Source of the DNA: Abelmoschus esculentus
Taxonomy: Eukaryota; Streptophyta; Magnoliopsida; Malvales; Malvaceae
DNA length: 64,000 bases
Reading direction: 5' to 3'
Assembly (NCBI GenBank): GCA_035048815.1
Contig: JAUCBN010000012.1
Location: 320,001-384,000, forward strand
How positions within the stretch are numbered: position 1 is the first letter of the stretch; each line of letters starts with the position of its first letter. Positions 47,842 to 59,885 of this stretch are shown piece by piece. Below the pieces are notes generated by a model. It made no database searches. It saw only the letters and a program-made list of their open reading frames with translations, and was not told the DNA's origin. The translations under genes and the position numbers were made by a program.

Positions 47842-50800
47842 TGCAGACTCGAAAGTTTTTTTTCTTTCGTTTGACTCAGTAACACTAATCCGACAACCGG
47901 AGAAGACGATGAGTTGGTCGGGATGGATGAAATTGGCTGAGCACGTGGGAATCGTCCATTTCTAAAAGGGATAATTATTTATTAACCTAATCCTTATTTT
48001 TAGTTGAATTTCAAGGATCCAAAATAATATTATTCTTGTTTTATTAAATTTATCCCTTATATATTTTAAAATTATTTATTCAAATTATCTTAATAAAAAA
48101 ACCAAAATATTTTAAAAATATTTTTATATCTTTTCTTTAATTTTTAATAAAACAAAAATCTAGCTCTAAAAAATAAAAACATCATTTTAATAATTTTATA
48201 TCATATCTTTTATATAATTATGTAAAAGATGAATAAAAACATAATTTATGAGACGAAATGAATAAAAAATTATTGATTTTTCTATCAAATAATTATGATT
48301 AAAATTATCGATGGATTTGATGGGCATTTAAAGTATACCTAGTGCAAAGGTCTTTCTCATTCGAATTTTCTCTTGATGACAGTGTTTGTGCAATTGAATT
48401 AAATTCGAGAATGTTAACAAAACCTTCAAATTTAATCTCAAACAATGTCGGTCCAAAAATGAGCAAAATATGGGTTTCGTTGGTACAATCCAACACGGCA
48501 CATAATCCAAAGATAATGACGACTTATGTCAACCAACCCACATTAATATAGACACATGGCCCAAAAGGCCAAACATAACTTGTATAGATATATGTGTTAT
48601 TTTCTTATATATATAATTTATATAATCTATAAATAATTGCATAAAATAAATTTTACACATTTTATGTATGAAATTTTATTTATATATACCCTCAAAATTA
48701 AGTCATGATAAAATTCAATAAATTTTAAATATAGGATGAAACCCATTTATATAATGTAAAACTTATTTAGTATTATATTAATTCATAATTATTACTTCAT
48801 AAGAATAAATTGTATGTTGTAAAATAATTTTTTTAGTTAGATGCATAAACTTCACTTTCATATTAAATTTTGTACCTAAATATAAATTTATGATCCAAAT
48901 AAGTCATTATAAACTACAAAGTTAAGATCAATTATCTGACCAAATAAACAATTTTAAATAATAAATTTAAACCTTAAACTCAATTTCGGATACCAAATTA
49001 AAAGAAAATAAATATAAATTTAGATATTAAAAATAAATTTGAAGACCAAAATATATATCTATACATCAATGTTTATGCATCGATAAAGACCATGTCATTA
49101 TCAGTACATATTTGGTGCGTAAAAGGCCGTTCCATACCCACCAACAATATAAAACCAAGAGGAGACACGTCTACCATGGGAATGAGACCAGCATTTCTTC
49201 ATTTATACGGTGGATATCTTGCGTAGGGGTGGAAAAAAATTCGATTACTCGGTTATGGTCTCGAATCTGATAGATTTTGTTTTGATAGGATTATGATTAA
49301 ATCTAAAATTTAGTTTTAAGTTATAATTGAAGTCGGGACTTGATCTTGATTTTTTAGATTCGATATCCGATTAGTACCCAATTGAATCAGGACCAATACT
49401 AAATATCCGAAATTGATTTTCTTATCAAACTTTCTCTTTATGCAGGGATATTATGAGTATGATTAGTTTTAAAACTTTAATTTTCAAGCCTAGAATGTTC
49501 TAATTTTATTATTTAATATTATTATTGGTGGTTGAATTTTTTTTTCAATTACTATTTTTTTAAGAATAAACTAATTGATTTGGTACCGGGTATTGAAAAC
49601 GATTCCACCAATAATGGGATTGGTTCTTAAAATTTAAGACTCGGTGTGATCGAGATCGGTACAGATTCCAATTTTGAGGAACTAGTGGCTATCGGGACTG
49701 ATACTGATTTTAATTTTCAGGAACTAGTGGTTACTGGGACCGGGACCAATTCTATTTAAATTGATCGGGTACCCGAATTATCCACCCGTAATCTTATATA
49801 CTAGTACGGTTATATTTAATTATATTCGAAGCCAAATTAAATAAATGGTATTTTTTAATATTTTTTTTATCTATTTAAATAAATTTAAAATTTTACTATA
49901 AAATATTAACTTTCTCACCGTTCGATTCCACGGGTGTCGTTTTCTTCTAATTGTACGAGCATAAAAATTAGCAGCGTCTGTGTCAATGGTTTTGAAAATA
50001 AGGTTAAAAACATAGAAAAGTAGATTGGCTTATATGTTATAAGTGACCCCACCTTTCTAAACCACATATCATATCAATAGTATCATTTCATCACTATCTT
50101 ATCTTATCTTATTCAAATCTCCAATACCATGTTTACACGTGCACTCGATTTTTTTTAAATACTTTTTTTTTCTCATTTTTTGAAGTTAAATATTGATGGA
50201 GCAATGATTCCTTCGGTTGATTATACAAGATATGGAGGGACTATTCAAGATAACAAGGCAACTTAGATTTCTAAAAAAAATTAAAATCGGGTTACGGAGT
50301 ATCTATAAAGACCTTTGACATGTACAAAATTCGAACTAAATTATTTTGAAAGTTACTTAATTAGTAGGAAGAAAAAGGACAAGAATGATAGTCTATTGTT
50401 ATCTCATTTACGTTTCTCGTCCCATACAGATGACCATGCCATAACTTGCCCTTTCTGTCAAGACAGAAATGCAACTATAAGCCCATAGAGTTTGTTTCTT
50501 AGCAACTACAAAAACTATTCAATATATTTTGCAGTTATTTAAAATAAAATACTCTAAATATTAGTAACATAGAATATAATAGTATATAATTAAATATGTG
50601 TGAAAAAAATCACTACCTTAAAAACAAATTTTAAAAAATAAAAACAACAATAATAATTATATCGAATATGACCCGTTTGTCCTCACCTAAACAGTATAGT
50701 CAAGTAAGAAATCAGCGGATCTTGAAGAACCGTACACGAATTACAGTCCCAAGCATTCCACAATCTGTCAATACAAAGATTGAAACCTGGCAATTGGCAA

Positions 50801-51227
50801 TACAGAAAAGTCGGAACCGTCAACGTCGACAGTGTCCGCTACCTTATTTATCACAAAATAGGATAAAACATCGTAATCAAACGATAATGAATTGATAAGA
50901 TTTTAAACTTTAATATAATTTTATAAAAATATATTATTTAATATGATTAGAGTACATGATCAATTAATTGTTTAATTTAAATTAAATATTATAAGATTTT
51001 ATTACGAGATAATTCTTTGAATTTAATTTATTTTATTTGTAAATTAATTATCAATCTTTAGTTTTACTCATAGATGGGTTCAATGTGAAGAGTCTTAAAC
51101 AAGAAAGTAAGATATCTTGGCACTTTAAATATCCACCCAGTCTTAAATCCAATACCCACCGTTCAAAATCTTCTCAACATCATTTTTTGTTTCTTTCTAG
51201 TTGATCAAAGCTTCAAGCCAAGTGTTA
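47842..51227. other. Intergenic with hAT-like MITE
   Basis: Promoters of the choline-transporter gene (-) and the MFS gene (+) lie at the two ends. Between them is AT-rich DNA and a 567-bp hAT-like element (49224-49790). GATGCATAAAC near 48840 recurs inverted near 49075, a weak hint of another element. No gene is visible. Confidence 0.5.
49224..49790. mobile_element. Non-autonomous hAT-like element
   Basis: The left end reads TAGGGGTGGAAAAAAATTCG. The right end, reverse-complemented, reads TACGGGTGGATAATTCGGGT. These match the AGGGGTGG-type TIR of plant hAT elements. Flanking 8-mers are ATCTTGCG (49216-49223) and ATCTTATA (49791-49798), 5 of 8 identical, consistent with a decayed 8-bp duplication. 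Inside, a 42-bp unit ending GGAACTAGTGG is tandemly duplicated (about 49664-49745). Confidence 0.6.
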
Positions 51228-53662
51228 ATGGGGATTCGTGAAGATTACACATTCAGTGCCTGGAAATGGTTGGGCTTCGTTTCTGCCGTATGGGTCCAAG
51301 CCATCTCCGGCAATAACTATACATTTTCCAACTACTCCGATGCCATCAAGACACTTATGAACCTTACCCAGCTCCAGCTCAACAATTTGTCGGTGGCTAA
51401 AGACGTTGGTAAAGCTTTTGGTCTCCTTGCCGGCATCGCCTCCGATCGTTTGCCCAACTCTGTTATTCTCCTTATCGGTGCAATGGAAGGGTTGTTGGGT
51501 TACGGCGCTCAATGGCTAGTCGTCAGCCAGACAATTCAACCACTTCCTTATTGGCAGGTGGAACGAATGTTCTTTTAAACATTTTATCGAACACTAATGT
51601 TTATAATATATACAGTACATTTGATTTGAATCCGAATCCAAACAAGAATGGGGCCTTTTCATTGTTAAAAATCTTAACGATTCCCGCTTACCCTGTTTTT
51701 TCGAATTTGGTGCCCGCAGATGTGCATATTCCTGTGCATGGGGGGCAACAGCACAACGTGGATGAACACGGCGGTGCTAGTGACTTGCATGCGCAATTTC
51801 CGCCGCAATCGTGGCCCGGTTTCGGGAATCTTGAAAGGCTACGTCGGTCTCAGCACCGCTATTTTCACGGACCTCTGCACCGCCCTGTTCTCGGATGATC
51901 CCGCCAAATTCCTCATCATGCTCGCCGTCATCCCTTTTGTCGTTTGCCTCGCCGCCATCTTCTTCCTCCGTGAAATCCCCCAATCCGCCTCCGCAGCTTC
52001 GGAAAAGGAAGAAGCTCGGTATTTTACGATATTCAACGTAGTTGCCGTCGTCGTCGCTGTTTATCTTTTAACTTACGACATCATCGGTTCCACCAATCAA
52101 GTTTTGTCGCTCGTTTTCGCTATTGTCCTCCTTATTTTCCTAGCTAGTCCGTTGGCGGTTCCGGTTTATTCTTTTCTAAAGAGTTGCCGCTCTGTCGAGT
52201 TCGAAACCGACATGGAGCAACAGGAACCGTTGCTGAAACAAGAAACTAACGCGACGGCGGCTGAGAAAAAGGAGTTTATAAACGAGGAACCGCCGGGTGT
52301 TGCGGTTGATGAAGTAGTGGCGGTGCTAGAAAAGGTTAAGCCGGTCATCGGAGAGGAGCACACGATATCCGAGACGTTGCAGACATGGGACTTTTGGCTT
52401 CTTTTCGTGTCGTTTCTGTGCGGAGTGGGAACTGGTCTGGCGGTGATAAACAATATGGCGCAGATCGGTTTGGCCCTTGGACACGCCGAGGTTTCCATTT
52501 TCGTGTCGCTCATCAGTATATGGGGTTTTTTCGGTCGGATCATTTCCGGATCGGTTTCAGAGTATTTTCTCAAGTAAGTTCCATTGCATACCGTCATTGC
52601 ATAATCTAAAATCTTTATCCTCGTCACATTTTTATAGTATAGAATCTTCTACTCGAATGATGCGTTGATATCGGTTTTAAATTCTAAAACTTTAGGAGAT
52701 GCGAAATCAGCTCGTTATAAAGAAAATATTTATATTGAAAACTTGAAATTTTCAAAATTTACTATTTGGTCCATCCTGCTTTGACACAAATGACGTGTCA
52801 ATATCAGTTTTAAATTCTGTTGGGTTGGCTGTTTTCAACATAAAGTTTACACGAAATGATATTTCCACCTTGTACTTTATACATAAAGATTTCTTCAAGC
52901 TTTAGAAAAGCAAAAGATATTATTGTTGAGTCAATAAACATGGTGAGTCTCGCTCGCTTAAGCTTTTGTTGCTTAATTCAATGGTCACGTTACAGAGCCG
53001 TGCCTGCATGCCATGACCGTAACATACACGCTTTATGTCGTGCTTAAGTTCACAAACTAAAGGGGGACCACAAAATATCAATGCTTTTATTTTCAATGGT
53101 TTGTTGCTGACAATTTTTACTGAAAATGTCAATGGATATAGTTGATATTAGTTGGGCATACATTCGTTTGTTTACCTGCAGGAGAGCTGGAACGCCAAGG
53201 CCTGTTTGGAATGCAGCATCTCAGATCCTGATGGCGGTCGGGTTCATTCTCATGGCATTGGCAATGCCTGGTTGCCTTTACATTGGTTCAATCGTTGTTG
53301 GCATCTGTTATGGAGTCCGTCTAGCCGTGACAGTCCCTATTGCCTCGGAACTATTTGGTCTCAAATATTATGGTTTGCTCTACAACATTCTAATCCTCAA
53401 CCTTCCCATTGGTTCTTTCCTCTTCTCTGGCCTGCTGGCTGGTTACCTATACGATGCACAGGCCACTCCAACCCCAGGAGGTGGGAATACATGTGTGGGA
53501 GCCCATTGTTATAGGCTGGTGTTTATCGTAATGGCTATAGCCTCAGCTGTAGGATTTGGTTTGGATGTTTTGCTGACAACCAGAACCAAACACATATATA
53601 TCAAGATATTCTCTAGCCGGAGATCGAAGAAATCAATGACAGCATCTATCGTCCAACGGTAA
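51228..53662 (+). CDS. Nodulin-like major facilitator superfamily transporter
   Basis: This is a 12-helix-type MFS membrane protein with the plant Nodulin-like N-terminal domain. Three exons (51228-51557, 51720-52573, 53182-53662) join in phase to 554 aa. The start ATG gives MGIREDYTFSAWKWLGF. Family hallmarks are GNNYTFSNYSDAIK, NLSVAKDVGKAFGLLAG, a CMGGNSTTWMNTAVLVTC-type segment, and in the second half WDFWLLFVSFLCGVGTGLAV, FFGRIISGSVSEYF and the last exon RAGTPRPVWNAASQ. A long cytosolic loop (about 285-340) is Glu-rich. The transported substrate is unknown; related plant proteins have been linked to iron and other solutes. Just after the stop there is a diverged second copy of the C-terminal tail. 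Confidence 0.9.
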
Positions 53663-53722
53663 ATAATGCAGTAAAAGGTAAGTTGTACAATTGCTGAACT
53701 TTTATCCTCATCAGAGTACTTG

Positions 53723-53857
53723 GTTATAGGATATGCTTTGGATATATTACTGGCAACTAAAACCAGGATAATTCACCATCGAAATCGGAAGAAGTTCCAA
53801 CGGCAACTAACGACGGTCGTAGTTAGTCATGTTATACGGGCATCAGTGATTCCGTAA
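53723..53857 (+). pseudogene. Duplicated C-terminal tail of the MFS gene
   Basis: This 44-codon open stretch reads VIGYALDILLATKTRIIHHR and RKK. It parallels VGFGLDVLLTTRTKHIYIK and RRSKK at the end of the MFS protein. It begins 60 bp after the MFS stop and ends at its own TAA (53855-53857). It most likely lies in the 3' UTR as a relic of a small tandem duplication. It could serve as an alternative last exon, but no acceptor is obvious. Confidence 0.6.
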
Positions 53858-54448
53858 GACCATTGCATGAATTGTTTGATGTAAATTACTGGGATGCTTT
53901 TCCAATTCTCCTAGCGGAGGGCATCTCATTTGTTGTATTATTTAGCTGATAGGCTGATAGCATCTTTATATACGCATAAACGGTGTAATTTTTTACACAA
54001 TTATTCATATTTATGCCATTTATTAAATGATTTATTTTAATATTTAATTTTAAATTTTAAATCAGAATAAGATGGTCAAAAAGGGTAGACGAAGTGTAGC
54101 AAAAGGGTCTTTCACTAGACTGAATTTTCAGGGCAATTTAACCTCACACTCCACTTTATTCGAACTTCTAATTTTTTAAAGGTCCCATATGGTTTATTTA
54201 GTCCTATTTTCTTTAGTATTCCAACCAAGGTTTAATATATAATTTTAGCACTATTGATTCCTTGTCCTTTGAACAAAGTGCCCCATAGCCCATAGGCTCC
54301 CATGCCATGGCAGACAAAAGGCAAAAGCTGAGCACAAAGCTCGAGAGCTCGGTATTATTCCTCTACATATTCACATTACAAAACAAGCTTCTAAGCAAAG
54401 ATTACCAAATCAGAAAAAGAAACTCTAAAATACAGAGAAGGAGAAGGA

Positions 54449-55817
54449 CTACAAGTAGACCAATACGATGAGTACATATAGTAGAATACAAGGAGCTGTT
54501 GTTGCTGAATCTCCCATTGCTAAACCAGCTAACCATGACCCATCTGTCAACATTGTTTGTCCAGGCATTCCTGGTTCAGTGCTCGAAACAGAATCAGGGT
54601 ATCCGCTCCCGGCGTAGCCATACCCCAGACTCGTGTACCCGGAACCTGAATATCCGTAACCGTTATCAGAATAAGTTAACCCGGATTCGGACCCTGATCC
54701 TTGTGGTGTTGAGCCTGTCATTGGGATGGTTGGGGAACTTGAATATTCGTAACCATTATCGGAATAAGTTAACCCGGATTCGGACCCCGATCCTTGTGGT
54801 GTTGAGCTTGAGCCTGTCATTGGGAGGGTTGGGGTAGTTTCTGTTACTGTCGGGGTTGATTTTTGACTGCAATATGATGGCAGTAAAAAAATGTTACTAA
54901 TGTTGTAAATATACAACGAAATGGTTAGTGAAATATTATTACCTTGGAGAGGAGGGGCAAAACGTCACCGTATAGTCTGCACCGGTACAGGTGAAAGTAC
55001 TCGTAGCATCATCGTACGCATAGCTGTAAGATCTGGGACATGCAGCCTTGAACATCTCGGAATAAACGGAGGGCTTGCAGGTGGCGGGTGTGCTGTACGC
55101 GCCGCTGCAACAATATTTTGGGCTTCCAAACGCCTCGCACGCGCTCCTGCAAGCTTCGCCGTGGCCGACCCGGAGTTCCGACGGGCACTTTCGGTTCAAA
55201 TCGGTCGTACACCCGGTGGAAGCGCAAAGACCCGACCCCCCACTGCCTTCGACAATCATCGGCATGTTATAGCCGTCCACCAGGCTGACGTCGTAAAAAT
55301 CTTGCCCGCCTGTTCCAAGAGTGAACTCAGCCAGAGTTACGGGCGGAGCTGCACCGAGTCCGTTGCATTCCACCTGACCCGACCCACAGTCTCCTGTCAG
55401 ACAGGTTCCGGAGCCGGATCGGTCGAATTTGCAGCCCGTCCGGCCCCAGAAACGACCAGACCAACCCGTCGGGGCTTGAAACGAACGAGACGAGTCTTTA
55501 GGGAGCTCGAATCCGGTGCTGTCGAGCCTAGGACTGCCTGAATTTGCTAAAATCCCAGGCCAGACAGTGTAGTCACACCGGTTGACAAAGGTGAACGAAG
55601 CACTATATACACCTGACAAAAACACACAGAAAGACTGTTCTTTTAAGTGTAAAAAAAAATGACATTTAAAGAACAATTCTTGGCTTAAAAAATTTAAATA
55701 TCAGAGGAACCGAGCTTGATTTTAACCTTTTGGGGTCACAAGCAAGGCCATGAGAGCTAATGAGTTAAAGAAGTGAAGAACCATGAAGGTTCTGGTTCTG
55801 TTTCTTTCCCCTTTCAT
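54449..55817 (-). CDS. Thaumatin-like protein (PR-5 family) with GPI-type tail
   Basis: This is a secreted PR-5/thaumatin-like protein, a family that includes wall-associated and defence-related members. Three exons (55727-55817, 54943-55612, 54449-54866) join in phase to 392 aa. The first exon encodes an N-terminal signal-peptide-like segment. The thaumatin domain begins SASFTFVNRCDYTVWPGILA and contains GRFWGRTGC, GDCGSGQVECNG, DFYDVSLVDGYN and the Cys-rich CCSGAYSTPATCKPS to FCP, with the usual many paired Cys. After it, a Ser/Gly/Tyr-rich tail of about 110 residues carries two ~31-residue repeats. The protein ends in a hydrophobic segment (APCILLYVLIVLVYL), a GPI-anchor type signal. Cell-surface attachment is therefore inferred. 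Confidence 0.9.
54656..54836 (-). repeat. In-frame ~93-bp tandem repeat in thaumatin-like tail
   Basis: Two units, offset by 93 bp, each encode PMTG, then STPQGSGSESGLTYSDNGY. They differ by a two-codon SS insertion and scattered substitutions. They lie in the linker between the thaumatin domain and the GPI-type signal. Confidence 0.85.
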
Positions 55818-57625
55818 AGTTAGCTAGCTGAAGCTTAAAGATTTAAAAACAGGGGAGGTCTGCGTGAGCGTGAAGTATTGAGGTTTATGGTTCAAAAAAT
55901 GGACAAAGATGCAGTAATGGCAGAACAGAGGACAATGCAGGGGGAGGCTTTTCTACAAGCCTTGTAGTGGTGAACTTCGAGTGAAGAGAGTGAGTTGAAT
56001 CGCGCAAAACTCGATAAAAGTGTTAATGGGAAGTTGGGATTGGGAACGACAGTGGAGGTAGGTGATATCTCACTTAGCAGGGTAGTGATCAGTATCTGCT
56101 ACTACTGTAAATATAGTACTACTTCCTTCCTCCTTCACATCTTAGCTTTATATTTGTTTATTTGCCTTTTTTTAGACATTTTTAATATTATTGTATATAA
56201 AAAAAATTCTAAGTTCAAACTTAATTATTTCCACACGAGATAAATTCATATTCGAATTTTAAGGACTATTGTTAGTGTAGTAATAAAAAAATCTGAACAT
56301 TAAACATCTCTGGTCCTCGTGTTGTCAAAATTTAGATTTTCTGGGGCGATTTTTTTCGGCCCAAAACTCAAGCTCTACTAGGATTTTTGTTTTGGGGATG
56401 TTGTTGCTAAAGAAACGCATTGGATTCGTTGGATTTGCTCTGTCTTTTCATGCAATGTTAAGTGTTACAGTCAAAACACTGCTGCTGGCTGCTGCTACTT
56501 CGTTCATCGAAAAGCAGAGATGGTTGACCTTAATATTCACGCTGGGGGACTAATGTGAACAAAGAAGATAGAGTTTAGGATCCAATTGAATAAGCTTATC
56601 AATTTCAAGAATCTATGAGTAAAATTTTCACGGATCCTTACAATTCCTTCAGTTCGTATGTGCAGATGGGGTCGATTTGCCCATACCCATGTGATTATAC
56701 AGTTCATAAACTTATGCTTGAGTTGATTGGATGTCCAGAGAATTTCAACTAAAAAGTTGTCGAGTGGTACACTTGGTTGAAAATCGGATGAAAAATTATT
56801 ATTACATCTTTAAAGTGATAATGAGTATTTAATCAACTGTGTTAATTTATTATATGGAGGTGTCTACTGTCTAGGAATGTGGCAAGAGTGTTGCTTGTCC
56901 CAGTGAATGTGGTGTATTTGAAGGGTCTCTCTTGCAGTCCCATGAAACCAAGGTAGCCCTTGAGCTTTGGTTTCCATAGACATTTGTAGCGTGTGTATTA
57001 CATTAAATAAACTTCAATATCTAAGAAAAAAGAAGGAAATCAATGGCGGATAAGTCGAAAATGGCTACCAATAAACTAATACAGTGAAATCAAAAGTTTA
57101 AAGTGTAGATAAGACTCCACTTTATGCCTTTTGAGACAGCTCCCTTTACCTTTTTGTCCCCTCTCCTTATCTCTCTTTGTGCATTAGATTTTTTTAGTAT
57201 AATTTTCGTATCGTTTCAGATCGAGTATTGTAAAAATTTAACAGAAAAGATCAATTTGTGTATTTTTAAACTATCAGGAACTGAAGTAACATTTAGATAT
57301 TTTTTAAAAAACGTCTTGTTCACATTAAAACCGAATGATATTCTACGAGCCGGGTGTGATATTCAGATAAAACCCACATTTTTTACAGCTCATGCGATCT
57401 CAAAGTGTGTATAAAGCTGACTCCATCAATGGTAAACTTGTGACTATAGTTTAGTTGTAAGAATTCTACATTGGGCTGCCAAACATATACTAAAATTTAA
57501 AGGGTCAGCATGGGCTGGAAAACAGGTTAAGCAAAAGCAACCACTTGGTCTTGTCTAGCTTCTAACATGTTAGGCCATCAATGGCTCTGAAGCAAACTGT
57601 GTCCTAAACGTTATAACAATGCAAG
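55818..57625. other. Intergenic
   Basis: This is the promoter region of the thaumatin-like gene followed by DNA upstream of the LAX pseudogene. I looked for N-terminal AUX1/LAX exons here and found none. No other gene is supported. Confidence 0.55.
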
Positions 57626-58655
57626 GAGATTATGCATGCAATGTGGAAGCCACAGAAGTTTAAAGCTATATATCTGATGGCCACAGTGTTTGTGATGACA
57701 CTGACACTTCCTTCGGCAGCAGCTGTTTATTGGGCATTTGGAGACATGTTTCTCAATCACTCAAATGCCTTTTCTCTTCTCCCCAGGACTCCTTGCAGAG
57801 ATATGGATGTCATTTTGATGCTCATCCACCAGGCATGCCTATGGATCCCTTTGTCATATGTCTCCACTTGATTCGATCTGCCGGGTCGGGTCGGGAATAC
57901 ATTTATGGCACAGTTCAACTGATTATATCAGATAATATGTTTGTTTCTGTGATGTGTTGCAGTTCATAACATTTGGATTTGCATGCACTCCTCTGTATTC
58001 TGTATGGGATAAAGCGATTGGTATGCCTGAGTGCAAAAGCTTATGCAACAGAGCTGCAGCAAGGCTACGGTTCCCGGTGGTGATTCCGATTTGGTTTCTG
58101 GCCATCATTTTCCCATTCTTTGGACCTATAAACTCCACTGTCGGATCACTCCTCGTTAGCTTCACTGTCTACATCATCCCTGCACTGGCTCACATTTTCA
58201 CCTTTAGATCACCTACTGCCCGGGAGGTAATAAAAAATCCCCACGTTCGAGTTTTGTGAATAAGAAAAACAGTATTAATTTGAACATGTTTGTCTTGGTA
58301 CTATAACATAAGACTTGTCTTTGGTACTACAAAAAGGATTAACGTTCGATATATGATGAATGGTTGTGATGCAGAAAGAAGTGGACCAACCGCCGAAGTA
58401 CTTTGGAAGGTGGACGGGGACATTTACGATAAACGTGTTCATCGTGGTGTGGGTCCAGATCGTTGAATTCGGATTCGGTGGTGGGCGAGCATGATCAATT
58501 TCGTAGACCACATTGACACATTCGGTTTATTCACCAAGTGTTACCAATGTCCAGTGGCATCTTCTTCACCAACACTGTCTCACGGCCTCAACGCCACTGC
58601 GGCTGCGGTTGCTCCTCCACACCACCACCCATTCAACCACAGTCGCAGCCCTTAA
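57626..58655 (+). pseudogene. AUX1/LAX auxin influx carrier, 5'-truncated and frameshifted
   Basis: Three exons of a LAX-type auxin permease remain: 57626-57832, 57963-58226 and 58375-58655. They read EIMHAMWKPQKFKAIYLMAT, then FITFGFACTPLYSVWDKAIG, then VVIPIWFLAIIFPFFGPINS, and GRWTGTFTINVF. The N-terminal half, about 270 residues with the first transmembrane helices, is absent. Near 58479-58484 one base is missing in the GGW segment, giving a premature TGA at 58492-58494. Restoring phase would run on through the family's MINFVDHIDTFGLFTKCYQC-type tail to TAA at 58653-58655. The first retained intron has a GC donor (57833-57834). A non-functional relic is the best reading. Confidence 0.88.
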
Positions 58656-59692
58656 TTTTATGCCACGACAGGATAGAATATGTCATTTGTCTCGGTTGCA
58701 CATTTTTGCTAATCTTTGTTACTTTAGGCTGGCAGAGAAGACTAAATCTGATATATCTTTGGGTTGGCTAGGGAAATTAAATTGTTGTAAGCACACAATG
58801 CCATCCCATTTGAATCTTTCTCTGTCGCCTTTTTTACTTGGCTTGTAGTAGAGTGAGCAAAAATCTATGATTTGAAAAAAAAAATATTTTGTTTTGATGG
58901 AAAAAGTTTGATTTAAATCGTAATTTTATAAATTTGAGTCGAAATTTTTTTAGCAAGAGTTTGAATTATAAAATACGATTTGAGTACTTTAAAATTTTTA
59001 TTAATTAGTTGATCGATTTTTAAGTTTGATTTGAATCTTTCAATTATATTTGATATATGTATGTTATATATTAAAATATATATATGAATATCGCATATAG
59101 TTATAGAAAATAATTTAAATTAGGACCAATTAGAAATATGGTCTTATAGATATTTATAATTAAATTTAAATAGAAATTCGATCAATTCTACTAGGAAAAA
59201 TTTAAAATAATATTCAAATTTACACTAGAGTATTCCTTCTATTCCAGAGATTTCATTTAAGACAGCTAAGAACGTGAATTTCTGTTAGTTAAAGACTCTC
59301 TAAACAAGACTCCAACCATTGTTTACATCTTTCCACAGGTTCTGTAGGAGTCAAAGAGCTCAGACCACATATGAAAACTCTCCCTCACTTTATCTCAATC
59401 TCGACACGCATGGATCAAAACCCTTTTTATTCCTCTTAGGCTCTATGATTTTAGGTTCCTTTAAACGGGGAGAATATCAATGGGAAAAACATGATAATGA
59501 TTCTGTCTTTCCTACGCATTCAGCAAAATCCTAGCCATCTTTATTTATGGGCCACTAAACATGAAATGGTAGTTCAAATGGCATTGTCAGTTGCTATTGA
59601 GTTGTGAAATGGGTGGAAAATATTTATAACATGGAACACAGAAAGAGAGATTTAAATTATAGTAGTAATAGAGACCGTAAAAATCTTTTGTT

Positions 59693-59885
59693 TCTTTATC
59701 ATGCTTTCTATTAAATTTTTTTAAAAATTTGAATTTTAAATCTTAATCCTTATTTTTTTATATCCTAAACCCTAAAAAAGACACCCAATCCTTAATTCCA
59801 TAAACCTTAACTCCTAACATTAAACCCTAAACATTCTAATTTGAAACGAATGCACAAATGAAAGTATGGAAAAAAGGTAAAAGAT
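59693..59885 (+). repeat. Dispersed telomere-like repeat, copy B
   Basis: It shares with copy A the order TTTATCATG, TTTTAAATCTTAA, CCTAAACC, CCTTAATTCC, ACCCTAAAC and CTAATTTGAAACG. The copies are clearly diverged. Confidence 0.7.

Noticed and set aside
48838..49085. GATGCATAAAC occurring inverted at both ends of an AT-rich stretch
   Set aside because: Only 11 bp match well and similarity beyond that is not distinguishable from AT-rich background.
50668..50895. 75-codon open frame
   Set aside because: Composition is polar and repeat-free but without family motifs, promoter or splice context. Probably chance.
54921..55541. 206-codon open frame on the plus strand
   Set aside because: Antisense shadow of the thaumatin domain, whose Cys-rich motifs read clearly on the minus strand.
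57124..57414. 96-codon open frame upstream of the LAX relic
   Set aside because: It does not match any AUX1/LAX N-terminal sequence and has no other recognisable feature.
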